From: Paraburkholderia fungorum
GTDB taxonomy: Bacteria; Pseudomonadota; Gammaproteobacteria; Burkholderiales; Burkholderiaceae
Assembly: GCF_902833645.1 (NCBI RefSeq)
Contig: NZ_CADFGE010000002.1
Span: 189,158-253,157 of the forward strand
Direction: 5' to 3'
Length of the DNA: 64,000 nt
The notes beneath the pieces are model-generated. The model had not been told where the DNA came from, did not search any database, and worked only from the letters and a program-made list of their open reading frames with translations. Of this stretch, positions 52,091-59,856 are shown one piece after another (position 1 is the stretch's first letter; each line of letters starts with the position of its first letter). A program made the position numbers and the translations under genes.

Positions 52091-52237
52091 TTATAGCCAC
52101 CAAACGTCGATCTGTCCGCATGTGTCTGGCGTGTTGTCCGAAAAAGCCAGCTTGCTGGCCAGCCATTTCCAGGACGATTGTTTGAACTGCGAAGCAATCA
52201 GCAGCGAATTTGAATTCAGCGTTTGAATCCGGCGCAT
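52091..52237 (-). CDS. Doubtful 48-residue ORF downstream of the EamA gene
   Basis: ATG 52237 opens 48 codons ending IDVWWL. The product is rich in Ser, Asn, Lys and Trp, unlike a random GC-rich frame. There is no ribosome site and no recognised family. It may be a gene remnant or chance. The rest of 51916-52257 shows nothing else besides the likely DUF4148 promoter. Confidence 0.2.
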   Translation of the reverse strand: MRRIQTLNSNSLLIASQFKQSSWKWLASKLAFSDNTPDTCGQIDVWWL

Positions 52238-52257
52238 GCGGGGAGCCCGGTACAGGC

Positions 52258-53157
52258 CTACACGAGCGGCCCTTCCGCCTGCTTGCCACGCACCGCAACC
52301 ACAATCGAGCTGCCGACAATCAAGGCAATGCCGAGCAGCGACATGCTGCCGATCGTCTCGCCCCACGCGACATAACCGAATAACGCGGCCCATACGATGC
52401 TGGTGTAGTTATACGGCGCGAGCGCACCGGCGTCGGCCTGGCGGAATGCCATCGTCATCAGCAGCTGCCCGGCGGTGGCAAATCCGCCCAGCAGGGCCAT
52501 CACCGCGAGCGCCTGAAGCGATGGCGTGCGCCACGCGAAAAATAGCGACGCTCCGGTGACGATCGTGCCGATCACCGTGAAATACAGCACCGTGGTGCGC
52601 GAATCGTCGGTGGCACGAATCCGCTTGATCTGAATGATCGACAACGCGCCGCAAAATGCGCTCGCAATCAGCAGGACCGGGCCGAGCCAACTCGAATGCG
52701 AACCGTCCGGCCGCACCACGAAAAGTACGCCGATAAAACCGATCGCGGCGGCGAGCGCATCGCGTGGCTTGAGCGTCTCCTTCAGAATAAGCGGCGCCAG
52801 AACGATCACCAGCAAAGTCTCCGAGTAGACGATCGCCACCGCCTCGCTGAGCGGCACATAAGGCAGTCCGGCAAAGAACAATCCTGAAGCGCCGAGCAAG
52901 GTCAGCGCGCGCACGGTCTGCCCCCGCACATCCATATGCCTGAGACGCTCGATGAGCGGTTTGCCGCGCAGGCAAACCGCGATGGCAGGCAGCAGGCCGA
53001 ATAGCATCCGGAAAAAGGTCACTTCATTGGCCGGATAGGCGAGCGCCACCGACTTCGCCAGCGCATCGACCAGCGCGAAGCAGAACATCGAGACGAGGAT
53101 CAGCGCAATGCTGCGCAGCGGCACGGCGGTGTTCCGGACTGCAGTGATGGGCGGCAT
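52258..53157 (-). CDS. EamA/DMT-superfamily transporter
   Basis: 299 residues from ATG 53157 (AGGA 7 nt upstream; the frame is open to 53346 but the extension is not coding-like). Ten membrane helices in two EamA repeats, with FCFALVDALAKSVALAYPANEVTFFRM (in outline) at the start of the first and IQIKRIRATDDSRTTVLYFTV opening the second. Members export amino acids or metabolites, or import nucleotide sugars. The substrate is not readable. It stands alone between the DUF4148 gene and the divergent glycoside hydrolase. Confidence 0.9.
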   Translation of the reverse strand: MPPITAVRNTAVPLRSIALILVSMFCFALVDALAKSVALAYPANEVTFFRMLFGLLPAIAVCLRGKPLIERLRHMDVRGQTVRALTLLGASGLFFAGLPYVPLSEAVAIVYSETLLVIVLAPLILKETLKPRDALAAAIGFIGVLFVVRPDGSHSSWLGPVLLIASAFCGALSIIQIKRIRATDDSRTTVLYFTVIGTIVTGASLFFAWRTPSLQALAVMALLGGFATAGQLLMTMAFRQADAGALAPYNYTSIVWAALFGYVAWGETIGSMSLLGIALIVGSSIVVAVRGKQAEGPLV

Positions 53158-53466
53158 GAGTTTTCCTGACGGCGCACCCGGCGGTGCACCGCCTGGATTG
53201 CACCCCAATGAAAGGGTTGTGTAATCGGAAAACGGATTATGCCTGCCGCGCCTCCTTTGCGCCGCCGGCATCGGCTGCACCCTCGCCTGACACCCTGCCC
53301 CCGCGTCTACGCCATTCCGGGTAAGTACCGATACAGGTCTGGCCAACTAATAATATTATTCATATCGATTTCCGCACTCATAGGAGCCAGACCAACTGTC
53401 AGAGGCCCTATGCGAGTTTAATAATAATTATGACCATCAATTAAGCGGGGACATCAGGAGATACAG
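53158..53466. promoter_or_regulatory. AT-rich divergent promoter region with dyads, EamA versus glycoside hydrolase
   Basis: About 310 bp. Bases 53340-53450 are strikingly AT-rich for this genome. AATAATATTATT (53349-53360) is a perfect palindrome. GGTCTGGC (about 53336-53343) and GCCAGACC (53386-53393) form an inverted repeat around it. These lie 75-130 bp upstream of the hydrolase start and may be an operator region. CAGGAGATACAG before GTG 53467 is its ribosome site. Confidence 0.45.
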
Positions 53467-55782
53467 GTGCGCAATTACTTTGTGCTGGCAACGCTCGCCA
53501 TGCTGGGCGCTTGCGGCGGCAATGATGGTTCGCCGGACGTCGCCGCGTCGGCGAACAGGCAGATCGCGGCAGTCGATTCCTCAGCAGCGTCGGCGGCAGC
53601 CGCGGCCTCGGCAGCGGCGCTGGCGGATACGGCCAACGTGGAAGCCGAGTTCAGGGCGGCGAAGACCATCCCCCTCGGAATGAAGACAACGACGCCGCCG
53701 CTCGTGATCGCCGACCCCACCCTCAACCTTCCGCCGTACACGCCACCACCCCCGCCCACACCGGTTTCCACCACGACCCTCAACTTCGGCGACTTCACGA
53801 GTTACCTCGCGCCGGGGTCGACCCAAGGCTGGCAGCCCGGCACGAGCAGTTCGACCATCACGATTCCGCCGCCGGCCACCAACGGCACAGGCGCCGGCGA
53901 CAAAACGGTTGCGCTCGCCAGCACCTATGCCACCGCGTCTTACGAAGCGGATGTGACAGTCAGCGCGCCGGTGGGCAGCGGCGCGGCGAACGCCGGTTTT
54001 ATCGTCCGCACGACGAACCCCACCGCAGGCGGCCCGGATAGCCTGACCGGTTATTACATCGGCCTCGATACGGGTTCGCACGTGCTGCAGGTCGGCCGGG
54101 AAAACAACAACTGGACGAGCTTTATCGCGTACCCGATGAGCACGATCGTGGGCGGCAGCACGCACCACCTGAAAGTCACGACGAGCGGCACGGCCATCAC
54201 CGTCGATCTCGACCAGCAGCGCGTGATCAGCGTCAACGACGCCACCAACGCGCTCCCCGCGGCCTTCCAGTCGGGCAGTTTCGGGCTGCGGCGCTTCGGC
54301 GTCGGCGCGAGCTTCAGCAACATCACGATCCGCACCTATCCGACCGTTACGTCGCCCCGCTTCGATTTCTCGAAAGTGGTCGGCGCGGTCTACACGCCGT
54401 CCAACGCGGTGAACGCGATCGATTTCTGGGAGAACTACGACCCCGAGATCGTCAATCGCGAGCTGACGTATGCGCAGACATACGGCATGAACACGATTGC
54501 CGTGTATCTGCACTACCTCGTGTGGGCGAACGATCGCGTCGCATTCCTTAGCAAGTTCGAAAACCTGCTGAAGATCGCCGCGCGGCATGGCATCAAGGTC
54601 TCGCCGATCTTCTACGACGACTGCTGGAACCCGACGCCCGCGTATGGCCCGCAACCCGCGCCGATCTGGGGCGTGCATAACAGCCAGTGGGTGCAGTCGC
54701 CAGGCACGCCGGTCGAGCAGGCGTACTTCCAGCCTACAGCGGCCAATGCCGGCACCACGTATAAGGCGAGTCTCGCGAGCTACATCACCGACTTCGTCGC
54801 ACCGCACCGCAACGACCCGCGCATCATTTTCTGGGAGCCGATGAACGAACCGGGTTGCAGCGGCAACGGTTCGTTGCAGCAAACCCGCGCCGTGATGATG
54901 AACGACGCGCGCATCGCAATTCTGAATGCCGGTGCGACGCAGCCGATCAATTCGCCCCAGGTGCAGGAGGACGAAGGCACGTATTTCTCGGACTTTTATG
55001 CGTTCCATCCGTACAACAACCCGTACACGGGACCGGTGAACGGCAGCAATGTCAGCGCCTTGAATTCCGAAACGCTGCAGCGCGGCTTCCCCGGCACGAC
55101 GGGACAGACGATGCCGGGCATTGTGTCGAACTATGGCGGCACGACGGGTTTCGTCGTGTGGGAACTGATGATTGGCCGCACCAATACGCGCTTCCACTGG
55201 GGTCAGGTGCCGAGCGCGCCCGCCACCGTCGAACCGGCCACGCCCTTCCAGGGGACGATCTATCCGGATGGCCACCCGTGGCAGACGTCGGAGGTCCAGG
55301 CCTTGACGGGCGGATTCGATGTGAAGCTGCCGGTGCTGCAAGTCGGCTACTACAACGATCCGACTTTCAACAGCGCGCCGGTCAAGACCTCGGTCACGCC
55401 GTTGATCGACTTCGACCTGAATACCGAGCGCGGCACCGATTCGCCTGATGCCTCCGCGGGCGTCAACGCGACCGGTTATGGCGTGCGGTGGACCGGCGCA
55501 ATCGAGGCCGCCAGAACCGGGCTCTACACGTTCTCGATTAATAGCGACAACGTTGCGCGCCTGTGGATCAACGGGGTGCGGGTCATCGACAAGAAGACCT
55601 CGGCGCTGGCCACCGTGAGCGGCACCACCTGGCTCACCGCGAAGCAGCGCGCCTCGATCAAGGTGGAGTATGTGCACGGGTCGGGCCCGGCGAGCATGCA
55701 CCTGTCGTGGTCGAGCCCAATGGCGAAGAACCCGGGGGCACTGAGGATCGTGCCGTCGGACTCGCTCGTGACATCGAACTAA
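53467..55782 (+). CDS. Glycoside-hydrolase lipoprotein with C-terminal PA14 domain
   Basis: 771 residues, GTG start with AGGAG upstream. A lipoprotein signal (lipobox LGAC, Cys16) and an Ala/Ser- then Pro-rich linker precede a beta-sandwich domain at about 100-295 that resembles the DUF1080/laminin-G type. A TIM-barrel of clan GH-A type occupies about 300-640, with probable acid/base Glu461 in IIFWEPMNEPG and probable nucleophile Glu566 in VVWELMIG. A PA14 domain closes the chain (about 650-765; GLYTFSINSDNVARLWINGVRV). It should bind and cleave a polysaccharide at the cell surface. The GH family is not certain; a GH5-like beta-glycanase is plausible. No sugar-uptake genes are adjacent. Confidence 0.82.
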   Translation: MRNYFVLATLAMLGACGGNDGSPDVAASANRQIAAVDSSAASAAAAASAAALADTANVEAEFRAAKTIPLGMKTTTPPLVIADPTLNLPPYTPPPPPTPVSTTTLNFGDFTSYLAPGSTQGWQPGTSSSTITIPPPATNGTGAGDKTVALASTYATASYEADVTVSAPVGSGAANAGFIVRTTNPTAGGPDSLTGYYIGLDTGSHVLQVGRENNNWTSFIAYPMSTIVGGSTHHLKVTTSGTAITVDLDQQRVISVNDATNALPAAFQSGSFGLRRFGVGASFSNITIRTYPTVTSPRFDFSKVVGAVYTPSNAVNAIDFWENYDPEIVNRELTYAQTYGMNTIAVYLHYLVWANDRVAFLSKFENLLKIAARHGIKVSPIFYDDCWNPTPAYGPQPAPIWGVHNSQWVQSPGTPVEQAYFQPTAANAGTTYKASLASYITDFVAPHRNDPRIIFWEPMNEPGCSGNGSLQQTRAVMMNDARIAILNAGATQPINSPQVQEDEGTYFSDFYAFHPYNNPYTGPVNGSNVSALNSETLQRGFPGTTGQTMPGIVSNYGGTTGFVVWELMIGRTNTRFHWGQVPSAPATVEPATPFQGTIYPDGHPWQTSEVQALTGGFDVKLPVLQVGYYNDPTFNSAPVKTSVTPLIDFDLNTERGTDSPDASAGVNATGYGVRWTGAIEAARTGLYTFSINSDNVARLWINGVRVIDKKTSALATVSGTTWLTAKQRASIKVEYVHGSGPASMHLSWSSPMAKNPGALRIVPSDSLVTSN

Positions 55783-55798
55783 CGGAGCGATCGTTGCG

Positions 55799-55839
55799 CC
55801 AGTCGGCAGCGCCGCAGCCCAGCAACAACTGCCGACTGG
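55799..55839. terminator. Inverted repeat between glycoside hydrolase and BON genes
   Basis: CCAGTCGGCAG (55799-55809) and its complement CTGCCGACTGG (55829-55839) with a 19-nt loop, 17 bp after the hydrolase stop and 22 bp before the convergent BON gene's stop. No T-run, so any termination would not be classical. Confidence 0.4.
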
Positions 55840-55860
55840 TGGTGTCGTCAATCCGCGGGT

Positions 55861-56220
55861 TCAGCCGTTACCGCCGTGCCACAGCGTGAGCTTGTTCACC
55901 ACGACCAGCACACCCGGCACGGTTCGGGCGATCTGCTCCGCCTGCCGGATCTGCTCGGCGCTATGCACCGTGCCGCTCAAGATCACCGCGCCGTCCCGTG
56001 CGCGCACGAATACGCCCGCCACATTGAAGCCTGGGGCCTTGTCGAGTGCTCGCCGGACTGCTATCGCCAGATTGTCATCGGACTGCGACCCGGTTTTACC
56101 GCTTGTCGTTGCGGGCGGCACGCCGGCGTTCGCCGTCCCATCACCGGTTTGCACGCAGGCCGAAAACGCCGCCGTCATGCAGACGGCTGCCAACAGACCG
56201 GGTACTCGTTTGCGGTTCAC
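55861..56220 (-). CDS. BON-domain lipoprotein
   Basis: 119 residues from GTG 56220. The frame extends to 56274, but that start lies inside the LexA box and the extension is not signal-like. Lipobox FSAC ends the signal peptide. One BON domain (about 55-115: DNLAIAVRRALDKAPGF, GAVILSGTVHSAEQIRQAEQI, LVVVNKLTLW). BON proteins bind phospholipid or shield the envelope under osmotic stress, as with OsmY and DolP. The two divergent starts (BON and alkB) share a short region, so the LexA site could affect both. Confidence 0.85.
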   Translation of the reverse strand: MNRKRVPGLLAAVCMTAAFSACVQTGDGTANAGVPPATTSGKTGSQSDDNLAIAVRRALDKAPGFNVAGVFVRARDGAVILSGTVHSAEQIRQAEQIARTVPGVLVVVNKLTLWHGGNG

Positions 56221-56252
56221 GTGGATGTCCGGTGGAAATGCGCGGCCTTGCC

Positions 56253-56282
56253 TCGAAACACTGTATAAAAACACAGTATAAT
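56253..56282 (+). promoter_or_regulatory. Sigma-70 promoter of alkB
   Basis: A perfect -10 box TATAAT at 56277-56282, with TCGAAA (four of six -35 consensus bases) at 56253-56258, 18 nt upstream. Transcription should begin near 56289, about 54 nt before the alkB ATG. The LexA-type palindrome lies between the two boxes, where a repressor would block RNA polymerase. Confidence 0.6.
56261..56276. promoter_or_regulatory. LexA (SOS) box upstream of alkB
   Basis: CTGT at 56261-56264 and ACAG at 56273-56276 with 8 A/T-rich bases between (ATAAAAAC). The flanking bases are A and T, giving ACTGT-N8-ACAGTA. This is the proteobacterial LexA consensus form. It touches the TATAAT box of the DNA-repair gene alkB, exactly where SOS repression acts. 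Confidence 0.75.
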
Positions 56283-56342
56283 AGCCTTTACGGATGGCCC
56301 CATTGCTTCGTGTGCGGGCTATTGCTCCCCAAGGTTTGAATC

Positions 56343-56924
56343 ATGGTGTTCCAGCCAGGCCTGTTTGCCCCCGAACCCTTATCCCTCGTCAATGACGCGG
56401 AAGGCGGAATTCGATATTTACCTGATTCGATCCCCGCAATTGCCGCGCAACAGTGGTTCGAGCAGTTACTTGAAAATATCGGCTGGGTGAGCCAGCAGCG
56501 CATGATGTACGACCGGGAAGTGGCGGTGCCGCGCCTGCTCGCCACCTTCGCCCGCGAAGCCGAAGATCTGCCTGCGCCGCTTGGCGAAGCATTCGAGGCC
56601 GTACGCGCGCTGTTGGGCGCGCCATTCAATCGCGTCGGCCTGAATCTCTATCGCGACGGCAACGACAGCGTCGCGCTCCATGGCGACAAAACCGAAAAGC
56701 TGTTACCGGGCCAGCCGATTGCCATCGTCTCGCTCGGCGCGTGCCGCCGTATGTCGATCCGGCCAAAGGCGGGTTCCGGCCGGATCGTGCATGTGCAGTT
56801 GGAGCCAGGCAGTTGCATCGTCATGAGCTACGCCTCGCAGTTCACCCATGAGCACGGCATTCCCAAACTGGCGGGCGTGACCGAGCCGCGTATCAGCCTC
56901 GCGTTTCGCTGCTATGCGGCTTGA
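56343..56924 (+). CDS. alkB: AlkB-like DNA dioxygenase (ALKBH2/3 type)
   Basis: 193 residues. 2-oxoglutarate/Fe(II) dioxygenases of this type reverse 1-methyladenine and 3-methylcytosine damage. Iron ligands His113 and Asp115 (ALHGDKTEKL) and His171 (HEHGIPK) are visible, as are the 2-oxoglutarate arginines Arg183 and Arg189 (EPRISLAFR). The nucleotide-lid stretch FNRVGLNLYRDGNDSV precedes them. The product is smaller and closer to the ALKBH2 form than to the E. coli Ada-operon enzyme. ATG 56343 has AAGG 8 nt upstream. The LexA box and TATAAT upstream predict SOS induction. Confidence 0.92.
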   Translation: MVFQPGLFAPEPLSLVNDAEGGIRYLPDSIPAIAAQQWFEQLLENIGWVSQQRMMYDREVAVPRLLATFAREAEDLPAPLGEAFEAVRALLGAPFNRVGLNLYRDGNDSVALHGDKTEKLLPGQPIAIVSLGACRRMSIRPKAGSGRIVHVQLEPGSCIVMSYASQFTHEHGIPKLAGVTEPRISLAFRCYAA

Positions 56925-56942
56925 GGCCGACTGAGCCTGCCG

Positions 56943-57620
56943 CTAACCGAGCTTCGCGAGCAACGCCTTGGCCGCCGCTTCCGACGAAGCGGGATTTTGC
57001 CCCGTAATCAGATTGCCCGCGATCACCACGTGCGACTGCCAGTCCGGCCCCTTCGAATAACGTCCGCCATGTTTCTTCAACATGTCTTCCACGAGGAAAG
57101 GCACGACGTCGGTAAGACCGACCGCCGCTTCTTCGGAATTGGAAAAACCGGTAACCGGTTTGTCACGCACGAGCGGCGCTTGATCCGCCAGCTTCGTATG
57201 GCGTAGCGCAGCGGGCGCGTGGCATACGGCGCCGACCGGTTTTCCGGCGGCATAGAGCGTTTCGATCAGCGCAATCGAGTGCGGGTCTTCCGCGAGATCC
57301 CATAACGGTCCGTGGCCGCCGGGATAGAACACCGCGTCGTAGTCCGCGGCCGACACGGTGGAAAGTTTTACGGTACTCGCCAACGCGGCTTGCGCGTCCT
57401 TGTCCTTGCCGAACCGGCGCGTCGCATCGGTCTGCGCATCGGGATCGTCGCTCTTCGGGTCGAGCGGCGGCTGGCCGCCTTTGGGCGAAGCAAGCGTCAT
57501 CTCGACGCCGGCATCCTTGAACACGTAATACGGCGCGGCAAACTCTTCCAGCCAGAAACCAGTCTTCCGGCCGGTATTGCCGAGTTGGTCGTGTGAAGTC
57601 AGCACCACCAGGATTTTCAT
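56943..57620 (-). CDS. DJ-1/PfpI superfamily protein, Hsp31-like
   Basis: 225 residues. The catalytic residues match the Hsp31 branch in position: Cys133 and His134 in VGAVCHAPAALRH, with Glu25 in GFWLEEFAAPYYVF. The GGHGPLWDL loop is also typical. Known activities of this branch are glutathione-independent glyoxalase (methylglyoxal to lactate) and chaperone or deglycase action. Cytoplasmic. GAGGT lies 6 nt before ATG 57620. Convergent with alkB at 18 bp. Confidence 0.9.
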   Translation of the reverse strand: MKILVVLTSHDQLGNTGRKTGFWLEEFAAPYYVFKDAGVEMTLASPKGGQPPLDPKSDDPDAQTDATRRFGKDKDAQAALASTVKLSTVSAADYDAVFYPGGHGPLWDLAEDPHSIALIETLYAAGKPVGAVCHAPAALRHTKLADQAPLVRDKPVTGFSNSEEAAVGLTDVVPFLVEDMLKKHGGRYSKGPDWQSHVVIAGNLITGQNPASSEAAAKALLAKLG

Positions 57621-57737
57621 GGAAACCTCGCGAGTCAGTTCAATTCGCGTGGCGCGGCACCGTGCAACGGGATCGCCGGCGCCGCGCGTTCTGGCAGTAT
57701 AGGCGGCTATCCGACGCGCAGAAGCATCCCGCTCAAA

Positions 57738-58373
57738 CTAGACGGCGTAAATTTCCGTGTTGTCCACTAAAGGCAGAAACTGTCCTGTACGCCCGTCGAG
57801 CGCGAGCATCGTGCCGCTTTCGATATCGAAGATCCAGCCGTGCAGCCGCACCGTTCTGTTTGCCAGCCCCACGGCCACGGAGGGATGCGTGCGAATGTTC
57901 GCGAGTTGAGCTATCACGTTATCCTTGACCAGCGCTTCGAGACGCTCGGTGTCCGATGCGTAGGTTCGTGACGCGTTGATCGCTTTCGCGGCGTCGGCGT
58001 GACGCAACCAGCCTGCCACTGCTGGCAGATGGTCGAGGTTCTTGCACGTGCAGATTGCCGTCATTGCGCCGCAATTGGAGTGACCGCAAATCACGATGTC
58101 CCGCACGCCGAGTACCGCCACTGCATATTCGACCGTGGCCGATACCCCGCCCGGCTCGGGACCGTATGACGGCACGATGTTGCCCGCGTTGCGAATGACG
58201 AACAGCGCGCCCGGCTCCACCTGGGTCAGTAATTCGGGGACGACCCGGCTATCCGAGCAGGTCACGAACAACGTCTTCGGACTTTGCGCGGTCGATAAGC
58301 GCTTGAACAAGGCGCTTTGCTGCGGGAAGACTTCACGTTGGAAGCGGATGAGCCCTTCGATGATTTCTTTCAC
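57738..58373 (-). CDS. can: Beta-class carbonic anhydrase
   Basis: 211 residues from GTG 58373 (GGAG 6 nt upstream). It interconverts CO2 and bicarbonate. Zinc ligands Cys39, His98 and Cys101 and the Asp41/Arg43 dyad are visible in [10 protein letters not shown] and [10 protein letters not shown]. The length and the [11 protein letters not shown] segment fit the standard bacterial beta class. Soluble and single-gene; promoter presumably in the 58374-58500 interval. Confidence 0.94.
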   Translation of the reverse strand: MKEIIEGLIRFQREVFPQQSALFKRLSTAQSPKTLFVTCSDSRVVPELLTQVEPGALFVIRNAGNIVPSYGPEPGGVSATVEYAVAVLGVRDIVICGHSNCGAMTAICTCKNLDHLPAVAGWLRHADAAKAINASRTYASDTERLEALVKDNVIAQLANIRTHPSVAVGLANRTVRLHGWIFDIESGTMLALDGRTGQFLPLVDNTEIYAV

Positions 58374-58506
58374 GATTTTCTCCGGATAGTCAAAGCCTTA
58401 GCCTGCCGGAACTGCGGCAAAGGTCCAAGGCGTGTCTGCGATCGGTTCGCGGGACTATACCGCAGTCGCGGTTGCCATTTCATCCGGCGGCAAGCAAGCC
58501 GCAAAC

Positions 58507-58535
58507 AAAAAAACCCCGGCTGTTACCAGCCGGGG
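58507..58535 (-). terminator. Rho-independent terminator
   Basis: Stem CCCCGGCTG (58514-58522) with its exact complement at 58527-58535 and loop TTAC. On the minus strand it is followed by seven T (58507-58513). It can only serve minus-strand RNA: the DUF4148 transcript from 59127 or a separate RNA starting after 58819. Confidence 0.85.
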
Positions 58536-58751
58536 CCAACTCTCTCGTCCGCACACCGGAAACCGTGCGGGCATGAATACTGTATCTGCGCAGACGCAGC
58601 GGATATACACGTGACTCTGGAAGAGTCCTTTCCACCGGTCGTCTCCGCTCTACATCGCTCTCCACTACTCGCCGGCTGCGCGGCGAAAACCCGAACGCGT
58701 TGCGCTAATGCGCGCTGCCACATTGCTGCATCGCCAGACGGCAACACGCAC
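58507..58751 (-). ncRNA. Candidate small RNA with terminal hairpin
   Basis: A gene-free 445-bp interval (58374-58818) contains, on the minus strand, a possible promoter (TTGACT at 58782-58787, TTATGC at 58758-58763, spacing 18). Downstream are a small hairpin (58613-58627), a stem of six pairs plus inner pairs (58549-58570) and a rho-independent terminator ending in seven U at 58507. A transcript of about 245 nt is predicted. The same terminator could simply end the upstream DUF4148 mRNA, so the call is tentative. Confidence 0.25.
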
Positions 58752-58818
58752 CGACACGCATAAGCGCAACACAACCAGGTCAGTCAATCCGCGCCGCGTT
58801 TCCGGCAAAGCTCACGAT

Positions 58819-59127
58819 TTAACGGCTGTACATCGCATTCCAGTCCGCGGCAGATACCGCCGGACGGCCGCTTTGCGACGATCCCGCAACGCTGCCACCG
58901 TAGCCGCTCATGTCGCCATTGCGGGCGGCAATTCGTGCCTCCGCAGCCTGAATCGCTTCAGGATAATGCGCCTGGTCGCCGTCACCGACGTGATACCCGG
59001 CCTGCTGGAGTTGAATCAGTTCGGCACGCACCTGCTCGCGGGTGATGCGGGAATTCGATTGCGCAAAAACGGTGGCCGAAGCGGCAAGCGAAGCAACGAT
59101 AACGACGGCCTGGATCAAAGACTTCAT
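58819..59127 (-). CDS. Secreted DUF4148 protein
   Basis: 102 residues. A signal peptide (cleaved after TVFAQ or nearby) is followed by the DUF4148 motif ITREQVRAELIQLQQAGYHVGDGD, then a Gly/Ser-rich tail ending ADWNAMYSR. GGAGGT lies 10 nt before ATG 59127. DUF4148 proteins are abundant in Burkholderiales and of unknown function. It ends 280 bp before a strong minus-strand terminator. Confidence 0.88.
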   Translation of the reverse strand: MKSLIQAVVIVASLAASATVFAQSNSRITREQVRAELIQLQQAGYHVGDGDQAHYPEAIQAAEARIAARNGDMSGYGGSVAGSSQSGRPAVSAADWNAMYSR

Positions 59128-59294
59128 GATAAAAACAACCTCCGATAGTTAAGGGTGGGCGGTCTGTCGAGTCATACTCGTTGTGACCGCTGAACCCAAT
59201 ATAGGCGCCGCTTCCTCACGGAGTAACGGGCGCTCATCGAAGGGATTGTTGTTGAATCTGGAGAAATCAGCCGGTGCGCCGGCGAAAAGCAATC

Positions 59295-59330
59295 AGGGCG
59301 GGCCCGGCACAAAGATGCCGGACCCGCCCT
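59295..59330 (-). terminator. GC-rich hairpin after the DUF1488 gene
   Basis: Arms 59295-59309 and 59316-59330 pair over 14 of 15 positions (AGGGCGGG and CCGGCA segments, one mismatch) with loop CAAAGA. On the minus strand a short T-rich stretch (GCTTTTCG) follows. It lies 30 bp downstream of the DUF1488 stop and probably ends that transcript. Confidence 0.65.
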
Positions 59331-59359
59331 GCCGTGTCAGGATTCGGGCCGCTCAGGCC

Positions 59360-59620
59360 TCAGTTGAAATCCCCGGTTTCGAGTTCCACTGACCGTCCCC
59401 CGTTTTTTTCGAGAACACGCCGCGTAGCATTTTCAATCCGCGCGCGATTGGCCTCGAAGGTCCCGACCAGATCGTGGGCCGACGGTCCCTCGTTGCCGAA
59501 ATGGTTATTCAGCGCGTCCAGCGACACGCTGCACCAGACGTCGGCTCCATCGACATTGGCTTCGAAGGCGACGCGCGCCGCTGCCACCACTTCACGGCGT
59601 CCGGTGAATTCGATCCTCAT
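59360..59620 (-). CDS. DUF1488 family protein
   Basis: 86 residues. The pattern VAFEANVDGADVWCSVSLDALNNHFG and TFEANRARIENATRRVL (given in overlapping pieces) is that of DUF1488, a small proteobacterial domain of unknown function. No signal or membrane helix. GGAGGG lies 7 nt before ATG 59620. It is divergent from the DHA2 exporter gene. Confidence 0.82.
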   Translation of the reverse strand: MRIEFTGRREVVAAARVAFEANVDGADVWCSVSLDALNNHFGNEGPSAHDLVGTFEANRARIENATRRVLEKNGGRSVELETGDFN

Positions 59621-59762
59621 AATGACCCTCCATTTGGTGAAAGTAATGCCGACGCCGCAATGGCCATGCCAAGCCGATCCGGTGCCACTTCAATACCGGC
59701 CTGACCCGCGCCGCCGCTAGCCGCGTTCAGCACACATTCTCCGCAAGGTGCATACTCGAGAT

Positions 59763-59782
59763 CGGCCGCCTTCGGGCGGCCG
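59763..59782. promoter_or_regulatory. Stable UUCG hairpin in the DHA2 exporter leader
   Basis: CGGCCGCC (59763-59770), TTCG, GGCGGCCG (59775-59782): a perfect 8-bp stem closed by a C(UUCG)G tetraloop, 75 nt upstream of the exporter ATG. No U-run follows, so it is either a leader structure or the 3' part of something not seen. Confidence 0.35.
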
Positions 59783-59856
59783 CGCTTATGCGTCGCGGCA
59801 TGCGTGTTGCCTGTTGTGCCGTCAGACGCTTCCAACATCCTAATACTACCGCCCCC

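Noticed and set aside
53581..55851. 756-codon minus-strand frame opposite the glycoside hydrolase
   Set aside because: Arg-rich antisense shadow; the plus strand has signal, catalytic Glu motifs and PA14.
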